NCBI GenBank assembly: GCA_023459875.1
Contig: JAEWRY010000020.1
Location: forward strand, 84,120 to 148,119
Length of the DNA: 64,000 nucleotides
Reading direction: 5' to 3'
Origin: Bacillota bacterium
Lineage (GTDB): Bacteria; Bacillota; Clostridia; Oscillospirales; Oscillospiraceae
Part shown: positions 26,242 through 37,119 of the stretch, piece by piece
How the letters are laid out: each line of letters opens with the position of its first letter
Numbering within the stretch: position 1 is the first letter of the stretch
Position numbers and translations under genes: made by a program
The notes under the pieces: generated by a model
What the model saw: the letters and a program-made list of their open reading frames with translations, nothing else
Database searches by the model: none
Told to the model about the DNA's origin: nothing

Positions 26242-27105
26242 TTGCCCAGCGGTATTATTATCATCGATAAGCCGGCGGGCTGGACCTCTCACGACGTGGT
26301 GGCCAAGCTTCGCCGGGTATACAGCGAGCGGCGCATCGGCCACGCCGGGACCCTTGACCCCATGGCGACCGGCGTTCTCCCGGTTTTTGTCGGGAGGGCA
26401 ACCAGAGCCGTGGAATTTGCAGCAGAAACCGATAAGGAGTATCTGGCGGGGCTTCGCCTGGGGATCACGACGGACACCCAGGACGTAACCGGCACTGTCC
26501 TGGACACCCGGCCAGTTACCATAACCCCGGATCAGGTGAAAGGAATGCTTCCCCGGTTTACCGGCCCAATTTTGCAGCTTCCTCCCATGTACTCCGCCCT
26601 CAAGGTGGGCGGAAAGGCGCTCTATAAGTTTGCCCGCGAAGGCAGGGAAGTGGAGCGGCTTCCCAGGCCGGTCACTATCTATGAGCTCAAGATGCTCTCG
26701 CAGACCGGCGAGAGTGACTATGCTCTTCGAGTCTCCTGTTCCAAGGGAACTTACATCCGCACCTTGTGTCACGATCTGGGACAAGCCCTGGGCTGCGGAG
26801 GGGTACTATCCTCCCTGCGCCGTACAAAGGCCGCCGGGTTTACCCTGCAGAGCGCCGTTACGATGGATACGGTCCTTTCCCACCCCAGCCCCCAGTCCCT
26901 CCTTCTCCCCGTGGACCGCTATTTCGACCGCTATCCTTCCCTTGCCATAGATGCCGAGGCCGAGAAGAAAATCCGCAATGGCGCCGCCATAGCCTCGCCG
27001 GGCGAGGACGGGGAATACCGGGTATACGGTCCCGGCGGCTTTTTGATGCTGGGCGAGCGGGCCGGGAATCAGCTGAGCGTTATCAAGAGCTTTTTTGAGG
27101 TGTAA
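26242..27105 (+). CDS. truB: tRNA pseudouridine-55 synthase
   Basis: TruB makes pseudouridine 55 in the T-loop of tRNAs. The N-terminus IIIIDKPAGWTSHDVV and the catalytic motif GHAGTLDPMATGVLPV (with the catalytic Asp, about residue 40) are unmistakable. Further conserved blocks are PPMYSALKVGGKALYKFAR and CSKGTYIRTLCHDLG. The start is TTG 26242 with a GGGAGG site eight bases upstream. The length of 287 is normal, and the C-terminus has a PUA-like segment. Confidence 0.95.
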   Translation: MPSGIIIIDKPAGWTSHDVVAKLRRVYSERRIGHAGTLDPMATGVLPVFVGRATRAVEFAAETDKEYLAGLRLGITTDTQDVTGTVLDTRPVTITPDQVKGMLPRFTGPILQLPPMYSALKVGGKALYKFAREGREVERLPRPVTIYELKMLSQTGESDYALRVSCSKGTYIRTLCHDLGQALGCGGVLSSLRRTKAAGFTLQSAVTMDTVLSHPSPQSLLLPVDRYFDRYPSLAIDAEAEKKIRNGAAIASPGEDGEYRVYGPGGFLMLGERAGNQLSVIKSFFEV

Positions 27106-27109
27106 ATCA

Positions 27110-28021
27110 GTGGATACTGCCAAACGAGTCATTGCCCTGGGGTTTTTTGACGGAGTGCATCTGGGCCATGGAGCGCTGCTCAAGCGGGTGGCTCAGGTTG
27201 CGCGGGAAAAAGACGCCATACCCGCCGCCTTTACCTTTGACCCCCACCCAAGCTCCGTTATCATGGGGGATCCCGTCCCCCTCCTCACCTCCCCCGCCGA
27301 CCGTGTGGATTTGATGCGCCGGCTTTACGGCATTCAGGAGGTTATCATCGCGCGGTTTGACCGCCGAATGATGAAGATGCCATGGGAAGAGTTTATCGCA
27401 GATTATCTGGTGCGTGAAAATGGCGTCGTTCACGTAGTGGCCGGCCACGATTTTCATTTTGGCTATAAAGGAGCGGGCAATCCCGAGCGGCTTTCCGCCA
27501 AATGTGCCGAGCTGGGCGTTGGCTGCGACATTATCGGCAAGGTGGAAAAGGACGGGATCACCATCTCCTCGACTTATATCCGTTCGCTGGTCGCCCAAGG
27601 GGAAATTGAGCAGGCCAATACTTTCCTGGGACACCCGTTCACCTTTACCAGCAGCGTAACGCACGGCAAGAAGCTGGGCAGTTCCCTGGGATTTCCCACG
27701 GTGAATCTCACCCTGCCGCCGGGCGTGATGGCGCCCGCCTACGGCGTCTATGCCACCCGGATCTGGACCTGTAACGGGACGGTTCCCTATATGGCGGTCA
27801 CCAACGTCGGAATCCGGCCCACCGTAGATGACGGAAAGAGGCTTTCCGTGGAAGGGTTCCTGCTGGATTTCAGCGGCGACCTCTACGGCCAGACACTCAG
27901 GATCGAGTTCTTCGCTTACCTCCGGGAGGAGAGAAAGTTTCCCTCCCTGGACGCACTGCGCGAACAAATCATGATAAACGTTGGGCAAACGCGGGACTAT
28001 TTTTCCAACGCGGTAATCTGA
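27110..28021 (+). CDS. ribF: Bifunctional riboflavin kinase/FAD synthetase
   Basis: RibF phosphorylates riboflavin to FMN and adenylylates FMN to FAD. The FAD synthetase nucleotidyltransferase half (about residues 1-165) begins with ALGFFDGVHLGHGALLKR, holding the HxGH nucleotidyl motif. The riboflavin kinase barrel (about 175-300) shows GKKLGSSLGFPTVNL and the catalytic segment AVTNVGIRPTV. The start is GTG 27110 with an upstream GAGGTG. It ends the nusA-infB cluster and is followed by a bidirectional terminator. Confidence 0.94.
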   Translation: MDTAKRVIALGFFDGVHLGHGALLKRVAQVAREKDAIPAAFTFDPHPSSVIMGDPVPLLTSPADRVDLMRRLYGIQEVIIARFDRRMMKMPWEEFIADYLVRENGVVHVVAGHDFHFGYKGAGNPERLSAKCAELGVGCDIIGKVEKDGITISSTYIRSLVAQGEIEQANTFLGHPFTFTSSVTHGKKLGSSLGFPTVNLTLPPGVMAPAYGVYATRIWTCNGTVPYMAVTNVGIRPTVDDGKRLSVEGFLLDFSGDLYGQTLRIEFFAYLREERKFPSLDALREQIMINVGQTRDYFSNAVI

Positions 28022-28025
28022 CAAA

Positions 28026-28058
28026 AAGCGGCCACCGATTCTGAATCGGTGGCCGCTT
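28026..28058. terminator. Bidirectional terminator between ribF and the EF-G-like gene
   Basis: A perfect 15-base stem (AAGCGGCCACCGATT) with a 3-base loop lies between convergent genes. On the minus strand it is followed by TTTTTGT, so it works best for the EF-G-like gene. Confidence 0.88.
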
Positions 28059-28067
28059 CCATCTTGA

Positions 28068-30140
28068 TTATTCGCTTTCCTGCATTGCTTTGGCTTCTTC
28101 GATGGCTTTCTGCTGCGCGGCGGGGGGCGCCTCCTCGTAGCGCACAAAGTGGAAGGTAAAGGAACCGCGGCTCTGGGTGATAGCGCGCAGATCAATTGCA
28201 TAGGAGGTCATCTCCGCCATAGGCACCTCGGCCTCCACCACCTGGTCGCCGTCGCTGGTCGGCGTCATACCCATGACGCGGCCGCGGCGCTTGTTGAGGT
28301 CGCCGATCACATCGCCCATATAGTTATCGGGAATGGTGACCATCAAAGAGCCGATGGGCTCCAGAAGTACAGGTGACGCCTCGGGCAGCGCCGCCTTGAA
28401 GGCCAGCTGTGCGGCGGTCTTGAAGGCCATTTCGGAGGAGTCCACGGGGTGGTAGGAGCCGTCCACCAAGGTGCACTTAAGGTATACAACCGGGAACCCG
28501 GCAAGAACGCCGTTGTTTACGATATCGCGCAGGCCCTTTTCCACGGCGGGGAAGAAGTTCTTGGGCACGCTTCCGCCGAACACCTTCTCCTCAAAGATCA
28601 TTTCCTCGCTGTCGCATGGCTCGAACTCGATCCAGACGTCGCCGAACTGGCCGTGTCCGCCGGACTGTTTCTTATGACGGCCCTGTTTTCTTACTTTTTT
28701 ACGGATTTTTTCCCGATAGGGCACCCGGGGAGACGCCAGTTCGGAGTCAACGCCAAAGCGGCTCTTGAGCCGGGCGAGGATGACGTCCATCTGCATATCG
28801 CCGGTGCCGGAAACCACCATCTGGTGGGTCTCGGCGTTGTTCGTCACGGTGAAGGTGAGGTCCTCTTCGTTGAGGCGGGTAAGGCCGCCGGAGACTTTAT
28901 CTTCCTGGCCTTTCGTTTTAGGGGCGATGGCGACGGAATAACAGGGCTCGGGGAAATCAAGGCTCTCCAGCTTGACGGCTTTACGTGGATCACACAAGGT
29001 GTCTCCCGTTTTAAGGCGCTCCATCTTCGCAATGGCGCCGATGTCGCCGCAGACCAATTCCTTGACTTCCTCGGTCTTTTTGCCCCTCATGATATAAAGT
29101 CGTCCGATTTTTTCATTCTGGCCGGTGCGGCTGTCCAACAGAGAAAGGTCCGAGGTGAGGGTGCCGGAAATGACTTTTACAAAAGAATACTTGCCGTACT
29201 GATCGGAAAGGGTCTTGAAAACAAAGGCGCAGGGGGAACCGCTGGGAGAGACTTCGACCTTCACAGGCTCGCCGTTCGCGTCCTCGCCCGCCTCGCTCTT
29301 GCCTTCCAGCGGATTGGGCAGCAGACTCACAACGGCATCCATGAGGAGGGAGGTGCCCAGGCCGGACAAAGCGCTGCCGCAGACAACGGGGAAAATGGAG
29401 CGGTCACGTACGCCCGCGCGCAGGCCCTTGGTCATTTCCTCGCTTGTAAAGTCCTCGCCGGAAAAATACTTTTCCATCAGGGCTTCGTCGGTTTCCGCCA
29501 CCGATTCCTTAAGGGCGTTATAGAGCTCTTCCACTTCATCCTGCTTGTTCTGGGGAATGGGAATTTCCGCCGCCTTGCCGCCCTTCACCTCATAAGCGCG
29601 CTTGTTCAGCACGTTGATTATGGCGACGACTTTCTTCTTGTCGTCCAGAATCGGGATAACCACCGGGGCGACATGGCTGCCGAAGGTCTTCTTCAGAACC
29701 TCAAGCGCGGAATGGTAATCGCTGTTTTCCTCATCGGTCTTGGAAATATAAAACATACAGGGGAGTTCCCGTTTAACACAGTATTTCCAGGCTTTTTCGG
29801 CACCGACGCTCATACCGCCTTTGGCGGTGCTGACGATGACGGCGGCATCGGACACGCGAAGGGCTTCCATAACCTCGCCGCAGAAATCAAAATAGCCCGG
29901 GGTATCCAGCACGTTGATTTTAACGCCGTTATATTCCACCGGTGCGACGGCGGTGGAAATAGAGATCTGACGCTTGATCTCTTCGGGATCGTAATCACAG
30001 ACGGTATTCCCATCTGTGGACTTGCCCAGACGGTCGATGACGCCGGTCAGAAACAGCATGCTTTCCGCCAGGGAAGTCTTTCCGCTTCCGCCATGTCCCA
30101 GCAGGCAAATGTTGCGAATATTCTGTGCGGAGTAGCTCAT
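28068..30140 (-). CDS. Elongation factor G-like GTPase (FusA2 type)
   Basis: The 690 residues have the five-domain EF-G architecture: G domain with G1 GHGGSGKTS (about residues 14-22), G3 DTPGYFDF and G4 as SKTD instead of the canonical NKxD, then domain II and domains III-V ending with a C-terminal EF-G fold (PDNYMGDVIGDLNKRRGRVMG). It resembles the second, non-essential EF-G paralogue of clostridia rather than the canonical fusA, which normally sits next to rpsG and tuf. The exact role (ribosome recycling, alternative translocase) is unknown. ATG 30140 has a well-spaced AAGGAGAGG; the frame extends further back. Confidence 0.9.
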   Translation of the reverse strand: MSYSAQNIRNICLLGHGGSGKTSLAESMLFLTGVIDRLGKSTDGNTVCDYDPEEIKRQISISTAVAPVEYNGVKINVLDTPGYFDFCGEVMEALRVSDAAVIVSTAKGGMSVGAEKAWKYCVKRELPCMFYISKTDEENSDYHSALEVLKKTFGSHVAPVVIPILDDKKKVVAIINVLNKRAYEVKGGKAAEIPIPQNKQDEVEELYNALKESVAETDEALMEKYFSGEDFTSEEMTKGLRAGVRDRSIFPVVCGSALSGLGTSLLMDAVVSLLPNPLEGKSEAGEDANGEPVKVEVSPSGSPCAFVFKTLSDQYGKYSFVKVISGTLTSDLSLLDSRTGQNEKIGRLYIMRGKKTEEVKELVCGDIGAIAKMERLKTGDTLCDPRKAVKLESLDFPEPCYSVAIAPKTKGQEDKVSGGLTRLNEEDLTFTVTNNAETHQMVVSGTGDMQMDVILARLKSRFGVDSELASPRVPYREKIRKKVRKQGRHKKQSGGHGQFGDVWIEFEPCDSEEMIFEEKVFGGSVPKNFFPAVEKGLRDIVNNGVLAGFPVVYLKCTLVDGSYHPVDSSEMAFKTAAQLAFKAALPEASPVLLEPIGSLMVTIPDNYMGDVIGDLNKRRGRVMGMTPTSDGDQVVEAEVPMAEMTSYAIDLRAITQSRGSFTFHFVRYEEAPPAAQQKAIEEAKAMQESE

Positions 30141-30205
30141 AATTGTGTCCTCTCCTTGTTGTGTCTTATATACATTTTTCATTGCGAAACGTCATTATCT
30201 TAGCC

Positions 30206-30234
30206 ATTATACAATAAATTTAAGAGGGGTACAA
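30206..30234 (-). promoter_or_regulatory. Predicted promoter of the EF-G-like gene
   Basis: On the minus strand, TTGTAC (30234-30229) and a perfect TATAAT (30211-30206) are separated by 17 bases. Confidence 0.65.
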
Positions 30235-30255
30235 CAAAAACTTTTATAAATATGT

Positions 30256-30286
30256 TAAAAAGAGGGCGGATTTCCATCCGCCCTCC
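30256..30286 (-). terminator. Terminator of the dus-sigma-anti-sigma operon
   Basis: A 10-base perfect stem (GAGGGCGGAT) and a 4-base loop, followed on the minus strand by TTTTTAAC, lie just after the anti-sigma gene's stop. Confidence 0.88.
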
Positions 30287-30290
30287 CAGA

Positions 30291-31271
30291 CTATTTTTCG
30301 ACTTCGGTGACTTCTCCGCCGGTAACGGTTACCTGCCACACCGTGCCCTTTTCGGTACCTTCTTTTGTCGCAAGAAAGAGGAAGGCGGAGGAATCCTCGG
30401 TCTCCCCCTGGTACTCAAGCGTACACAGAGAATTTCCATCCAGATCGGAAACCGAAAGGCCTGTGAAATTTCTTTCCTCGTCGGCCAGCTCGGCGGAGTT
30501 TACCTCAACCTCAGGATAAAGGAAGAGAAGGAGCGCCTGCGCGGCGTTCTGGGCGGTAAGCGCTTCGCCCCGGCTGTCGCCGCAAACCGCCTGAAATGTC
30601 ATCTCGTTATCAGGAACCCCATTGTTTTGAGGCCCATCGTTCGCCGCCGTGCTGGCCTCCGGATTTTCCGGAGGATCCGACGGCGCCGCTTCCGCGCCGA
30701 CTGTGTCGGAAACAGCGTTTCTTGATGACGCAACCCCGCTGCCCGCGCCAGTATTGCCGATTACAGTTTCTTTTTCCATGGCGGGCGAGCCGCTGCTCAC
30801 TGCTCCGTCTTCCGCCGTTTTTTCGTTTCCGAAGGTCTTTTCCTGCGCGCTGTTTACGGACGGGGCAGGTACGGGAGCATTGGAGGCGGCGCTCATGCTG
30901 CTTCCGCTGCTGGCCCCGCCCATACCGGGCAGGGGGATAAACCGGATGCCCGCTACTATGAGGACAAAGACCGCCGCCATGGAAAGCCACATCCGCCAGG
31001 TATGCCGCCGGGGCGGCATCGTGACGATTTTTTCTTCTTCCCGTATGTTGTTCTCTTCTTTGAGCTTCTCTAATATGCTTTCAGTAAGCCCCGATGGCGG
31101 AGATACCGCAAAGGACTGTAACCCAGCGTGAATGCCTTCCAGCTCTGCGGCCAGCAGACGGCAGCTTTCACATTGCTCAAGGTGAGCCGCCAGTTCGGCT
31201 TCCTCCGCCTGAGACAGTTCTCCGTCGATTCCAGCGCTCAATAACTCAAATATTTTTTCGCAGTCAGCCAA
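30291..31271 (-). CDS. Anti-sigma factor with zinc-finger (RsiW-like)
   Basis: This 326-residue membrane protein probably holds the adjacent ECF sigma factor inactive. Its N-terminus is a zinc-finger anti-sigma domain with HLEQCESC (His and two Cys of the H-x3-C-x2-C motif, about residues 30-37), and one membrane helix lies near residues 92-110 (MWLSMAAVFVLIVAGI). The extracytoplasmic part has a long Ser/Ala/Pro-rich linker and an acidic globular domain that I do not recognise. The start is TTG 31271 with AAGGAGGTG seven bases upstream, overlapping the sigma stop, so partners are made in step. Proteolysis-driven release is likely by analogy only. Confidence 0.85.
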   Translation of the reverse strand: MADCEKIFELLSAGIDGELSQAEEAELAAHLEQCESCRLLAAELEGIHAGLQSFAVSPPSGLTESILEKLKEENNIREEEKIVTMPPRRHTWRMWLSMAAVFVLIVAGIRFIPLPGMGGASSGSSMSAASNAPVPAPSVNSAQEKTFGNEKTAEDGAVSSGSPAMEKETVIGNTGAGSGVASSRNAVSDTVGAEAAPSDPPENPEASTAANDGPQNNGVPDNEMTFQAVCGDSRGEALTAQNAAQALLLFLYPEVEVNSAELADEERNFTGLSVSDLDGNSLCTLEYQGETEDSSAFLFLATKEGTEKGTVWQVTVTGGEVTEVEK

Positions 31272-31899
31272 GTGGGCTCACCTCCTTTCCCGCTGTTTCT
31301 GTCTTAATAGACGACAGTGTGCCGGAAAAGTTCCCGTCGGTGAGCAGCTCGCGCCGCAGGGCGAGCCTGGCTCTCGCAATGCGGGATTTTACCGTTCCTT
31401 CTTCAATTCCCAACAGCTCTCCGATTTCGCCGTATGTAAGAGCGTCCAGTTCCCTTAGGATGAGGATTTTCCGGTGTTCCTCGGAAAGCTTACCAAGTCC
31501 CCGGCGAAGGGCATCCTGCAGCTCGCGCTGCTCCAGCGCCCGCTCCGGACTGTACCGCTCGTCGGGCAGCTGGTACCGGATGCCTTCCTCCTCATCGTCC
31601 AGGGAGACCGCCTCGTTAATGTTCCGGCGGCGCTTCTCTCTGCGGAGAAAGTCGATACAAACGTTGGTTGCAAGCCGGTAGAGCCAGGTGGCAAAGGTGC
31701 TTCCTCCCTGAAAGCTGCCCAGCGCCCGCCAGGCGCCCAAAAACGCTTCCTGAGTCAACTCGGCGGCATCATCCGGATTTCCCGTCATGCGCAGGGCAAG
31801 ATTGTAGATCCGAGCCTCGTTGGCATTCATCAGAACGGCAAAAGCGTTCGGATCCCCCGATTTCGCCTTCGTCGTCCAATCCTGTTCCGTCACCGGCAT
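31264..31899 (-). CDS. ECF-type RNA polymerase sigma factor (SigW-like)
   Basis: The 211 residues contain region 2 (NLALRMTGNPDDAAELTQEAFLGAW, split over the conserved core; FATWLYRLATNVCIDFLRR for -10 recognition) and region 4 (LTYGEIGELLGIEEGTVKSR, the -35-binding helix-turn-helix). It is cotranscribed with its predicted anti-sigma downstream. ATG 31899 lies right against a GAGGTG; GTG 31893 is better spaced and may be the true start. The dus gene ends immediately upstream, so dus, sigma and anti-sigma form one operon. The signal and regulon are unknown; I see no SigW-type autoregulated promoter. Confidence 0.92.
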   Translation of the reverse strand: MPVTEQDWTTKAKSGDPNAFAVLMNANEARIYNLALRMTGNPDDAAELTQEAFLGAWRALGSFQGGSTFATWLYRLATNVCIDFLRREKRRRNINEAVSLDDEEEGIRYQLPDERYSPERALEQRELQDALRRGLGKLSEEHRKILILRELDALTYGEIGELLGIEEGTVKSRIARARLALRRELLTDGNFSGTLSSIKTETAGKEVSPLG

Positions 31900-32871
31900 T
31901 CACCTCAACTCCCGTTTGATCCCTTCCGTAATGCGATAAACATCTTCCATTGTGGTGATCTTGCAGATCTGTTCCTTCCAGTATCCGGCATAAGAAACGC
32001 CTTTCAGGTACCAGGCGTACTGTCTTCTGGCTTCCAGACAGGCAATTTTTTCTCCCTTGTTTTTTACCGCCAGCTCAAACTGCCGCACCGCGGTATCGCA
32101 CCGGTCGGCAAGCGGCGGCAGAGGAGGGATTTCCTCTCCCAGAAGCGCCGCTTTTATCTGAGCAAAAATCCATGGGTTTCCAAAGGCGGCGCGGCCCACC
32201 ATGGCCATCTCGGCACCCGTATAGCGGAGTATGCGAACCGCGTCGTGTGCGGTAAAAATATCGCCGTTGGCGATGACGGGGATGGAGACGGCCTCGGAAA
32301 CCGCCCGGATGTAATCCCAGTTGGCCGTTCCTCCGTACATCTGGGCGCGGGTGCGGCCGTGAACGGCCATCGCGGCAACGCCGACATCTTCCAGTCCTTT
32401 GGCGATTTCCACACAGTTGATGGACCCCTTGTCCCATCCCAGCCGGATCTTGGCGGTGACCGGCCGCCCTCCTGCGCCCCGCAGAACAGCTTCGGCTACC
32501 CTCAGGGCTTTCTCCGGGTCCCGCATCAGGCCAGAACCTTCTCCGTTGTTTGCAACCTTCGGGACAGGACAGCCCATATTGATATCAATGATGTCGGCTC
32601 CGGAGAGCTCCAGCGCAATTGCCGCAGCTTCCTGCATGCAGGTCTCGTCGCTGCCGAAAAGCTGCACGGCGGCCGGGTGTTCCCCCTGCCCCAGCTCAAG
32701 CAGCGGCCGAGTCTTTTTATCCTGATAACACAGGGCTTTCGCACTGATCATTTCGGTAACGGTATAACCCGCCCCCACTTCACGGCAAATGGTGCGGAAA
32801 GCCAGGTCCGTCACCCCCGCCATAGGGGCGAGACCAACAGGACAATCTATGTCAACAGGGCCAATCTTCAC
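31900..32871 (-). CDS. dusB: tRNA-dihydrouridine synthase (DusB type)
   Basis: Dus enzymes are FMN-dependent reductases of uridines in tRNA. The 323 residues show GLAPMAGVTDLAFR at the N-terminus, EMISAKAL, DINMGCPVPKV (FMN region, with the catalytic Cys nearby in the family), GSGLMRDPEKA, VHGRTRAQMY and IANGDIFT. The C-terminal helical domain ends the protein. It is the promoter-proximal gene of the operon with the ECF sigma pair. Start ATG 32871. Confidence 0.93.
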   Translation of the reverse strand: MKIGPVDIDCPVGLAPMAGVTDLAFRTICREVGAGYTVTEMISAKALCYQDKKTRPLLELGQGEHPAAVQLFGSDETCMQEAAAIALELSGADIIDINMGCPVPKVANNGEGSGLMRDPEKALRVAEAVLRGAGGRPVTAKIRLGWDKGSINCVEIAKGLEDVGVAAMAVHGRTRAQMYGGTANWDYIRAVSEAVSIPVIANGDIFTAHDAVRILRYTGAEMAMVGRAAFGNPWIFAQIKAALLGEEIPPLPPLADRCDTAVRQFELAVKNKGEKIACLEARRQYAWYLKGVSYAGYWKEQICKITTMEDVYRITEGIKRELR

Positions 32872-32901
32872 GGTAACACCTCGGCGTTTCTTCTTTTATT
32901 C

Positions 32902-32930
32902 AGCATACCATAAACGGCGCAAACTGACAA
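32902..32930 (-). promoter_or_regulatory. Predicted promoter of the dus-sigma-anti-sigma operon
   Basis: On the minus strand, TTGTCA (32930-32925) and TATGCT (32907-32902) are separated by 17 bases. Confidence 0.6.
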
Positions 32931-32982
32931 GACGCCTAATTATGAACACAAGCAATACTCATGCCAGAAACGTAAATAACGG

Positions 32983-33011
32983 TTGAATTGTTTGTCCGAT
33001 TATGTTATATT
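32983..33011 (+). promoter_or_regulatory. Predicted promoter of rpoN
   Basis: TTGAAT (32983-32988) and TATATT (33006-33011) are separated by 17 bases. The promoter covers the 5' extension of the longest frame, supporting a translation start near 33043. Confidence 0.6.
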
Positions 33012-33042
33012 TATGCATAGGGCTTTGAAAGGGGGGATCTAT

Positions 33043-34434
33043 GTGGACCTCAATCTTGTAACGAAGCAGATTCAAACCTTGTCACCCCAAATGATGCAGT
33101 CCATGGAGATCCTGCAGATGAGTTCACAGGAGCTTCTGGAATACATTCAGGACGCCGTCCAGGAGAACCCGGTTTTGGAGGTCAGCGAAACCGAGGAATC
33201 TCAGGATGAGTTTTCTACCTTGCGCCGCAAACTGGAATGGCTGGAATCCACCGACATTCAAAATCGTTTTTACCATCTGGACGACGAGGATGACAACAGC
33301 GATCCAATCTCCAACTATGGTACCGTAGACGAGTGGGAAGAAAACCTGTATTACTATTTATTTGCCCAGCTTCAGGGGCAGGATCTTTCGCCCGACGTCG
33401 TCACCGCAGCCAAATATATCATTGAAAGTCTGAATCAGATGGGCTATTTGGACGAAGACGTGGATGTTCTGGCCCGGCATCTGGATTGCTCTATCCCCGT
33501 TGCGGAGGAGGCGCTGGAGGTCGTTCAGGATATGGACCCGGCCGGAGTCGGCGCCCGCAGTCTCTCCGAATGCCTCTGTATCCAACTCAAACGCATGGGC
33601 GAAGAAGATTCCCTTGCGATGAAAATCGTGAAATCGCACCTGGTTTCTCTGGCTAAAAACCGGTATGGCTTCATTGCCCGCCAGCTGGGTGTGGACTGTG
33701 CCGAGGTGCGTGAGGCCAGCGAAAAAATCCGTACCCTGAATCCAAAACCCGGCACCGGTTTTTCCGCCCGTGAGCGGCTTACATACGTTGTGCCGGACAT
33801 TATCGTGGTGAATTTTCAGGATCATTTTGAGCTTCTCACCAATGACTACTATTTCCCTTCTCTCTCCATCAGCGGTTATTATAAGGTTCTGATGAAAAAC
33901 AGCGCCGACGAAGGCGTGAAAAACTATCTGGTGGACAAAATGCGCCAGGCCAAGTGGATGGTGCGGAACATCGAACAGCGCCGCTCCACTCTCATGGACT
34001 GCGCCCGCTGTATCGTGGACCTGCAGGAATCCTTCTTCCGCTACGGTCCTGGTCATCTGGTACCTATGACCCTGGCCGACGTGGCAAACAGCCTTTCCGT
34101 CCATGAATCTACCGTCAGCAGGGCCATGAGGGAAAAATATATCCAGTGCAGCAGCGGCGTGTACCCCTTCCACTATTTCTTTTCCCGTGGGCTGTCCTCA
34201 GCCAGTCCCGCGGTTAACAGGGATGGCAAGGTGTCGGAAACCGTATCTCCCGACTCCGCCAAGGCGCTTTTAAAAAAGCTTATTTTGGAAGAGGACAAGA
34301 GCAAACCCCTTTCCGATCAAAAAATTTGCACTCTGATGGAGCGGCAAGGCATTCAGATATCCCGCCGCACGGTGGCAAAATACCGGGATGAACTGAATAT
34401 CCCCTGCACCACCGGAAGAAAAGAATATGCATAG
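33043..34434 (+). CDS. rpoN: RNA polymerase sigma-54 factor
   Basis: Sigma-54 directs polymerase to -24/-12 promoters and needs an AAA+ enhancer-binding protein. Region I (QTLSPQMMQSMEILQMSSQEL, split at its Gln/Leu-rich core; first ~45 residues), an acidic region II, the core-binding domain (about 100-270) and the DNA-binding domain are all present. The C-terminal RpoN box reads RRTVAKYRDEL (about residue 440). GTG 33043 follows GAAAGGGGGGA and is downstream of the predicted transcript start. No enhancer-binding protein is encoded in the window and I recognised no -24/-12 promoter, so the targets are unknown. Confidence 0.95.
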   Translation: MDLNLVTKQIQTLSPQMMQSMEILQMSSQELLEYIQDAVQENPVLEVSETEESQDEFSTLRRKLEWLESTDIQNRFYHLDDEDDNSDPISNYGTVDEWEENLYYYLFAQLQGQDLSPDVVTAAKYIIESLNQMGYLDEDVDVLARHLDCSIPVAEEALEVVQDMDPAGVGARSLSECLCIQLKRMGEEDSLAMKIVKSHLVSLAKNRYGFIARQLGVDCAEVREASEKIRTLNPKPGTGFSARERLTYVVPDIIVVNFQDHFELLTNDYYFPSLSISGYYKVLMKNSADEGVKNYLVDKMRQAKWMVRNIEQRRSTLMDCARCIVDLQESFFRYGPGHLVPMTLADVANSLSVHESTVSRAMREKYIQCSSGVYPFHYFFSRGLSSASPAVNRDGKVSETVSPDSAKALLKKLILEEDKSKPLSDQKICTLMERQGIQISRRTVAKYRDELNIPCTTGRKEYA

Positions 34435-34441
34435 GCTTAAT

Positions 34442-34476
34442 CGGGCGGCTGTATATCAGCCGCCCGCTCTTTATTT
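34442..34476 (+). terminator. Terminator after rpoN
   Basis: A perfect 10-base GC-rich stem (CGGGCGGCTG) with a 5-base loop is followed by CTCTTTATTTTA. Confidence 0.85.
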
Positions 34477-34527
34477 TATGTTAAAATCGTGTTAAAATAA
34501 ATGGAAAACTTTCTTTCCGGAGGATGT

Positions 34528-36690
<2,163 letters not shown>

Positions 36691-36732
36691 CGCGCCAGCT
36701 AAAATCAATCATCATGGGAAGGAGGCACCGGC

Positions 36733-37119
36733 ATGCTCAGCTTTGAACGGGCAGCCGAGCTGCTTGACCAGATGGCGGAAGAATTCCCTCCGGAATTCTT
36801 TGCCGACCTTAACGGCGGCATTTCCCTGCTCCCGCGCGCCAAACGGGACCGCTCGGCGCCGGGCAGACTCTATATCATGGGCGAATTCTGCCACGACCAG
36901 ATGGGCCGCTATATCCTCATTTATTACGGATCCTTTGAGGCCGTCTGCGCGGACTATACCGACGAGGAGCTGGAGGACGAGCTTTTCTATGTGCTGACCC
37001 ACGAGCTCACCCACCACATCGAGTCCCTGGCGGGGGAAAACAAACTTGAAATCAAGGACGCACAGCGAATGGCGGACTATCTGGATTCCTTCTTTAAGGA
37101 GGACGAAGAGGACCCCTGA
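36733..37119 (+). CDS. Zincin-like metallopeptidase family protein (PF06262-like)
   Basis: This 128-residue protein belongs to the small minimal zincins. The HExxH zinc motif is HELTHH (about residues 93-98), followed by ESLAGE as the third-ligand region. The N-terminal half (FPPEFFADLNGGISLLP) also fits the family. The biological substrate is not known. It follows tex after 42 bases, and its 3' end overlaps the convergent ttcA-like gene by 43 bases. ATG follows GGGAAGGAGGC. Confidence 0.85.
   Translation: MLSFERAAELLDQMAEEFPPEFFADLNGGISLLPRAKRDRSAPGRLYIMGEFCHDQMGRYILIYYGSFEAVCADYTDEELEDELFYVLTHELTHHIESLAGENKLEIKDAQRMADYLDSFFKEDEEDP

Noticed and set aside
28449..30203. 584-codon open frame on the plus strand
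   Set aside because: It is fully antisense to the EF-G-like gene, whose protein has all expected GTPase motifs; the antisense translation shows no recognisable domain.
31474..32913. 479-codon open frame on the plus strand
   Set aside because: It is antisense to the sigma factor and dus genes, has no ribosome-binding site and no motif; high GC produces such frames.
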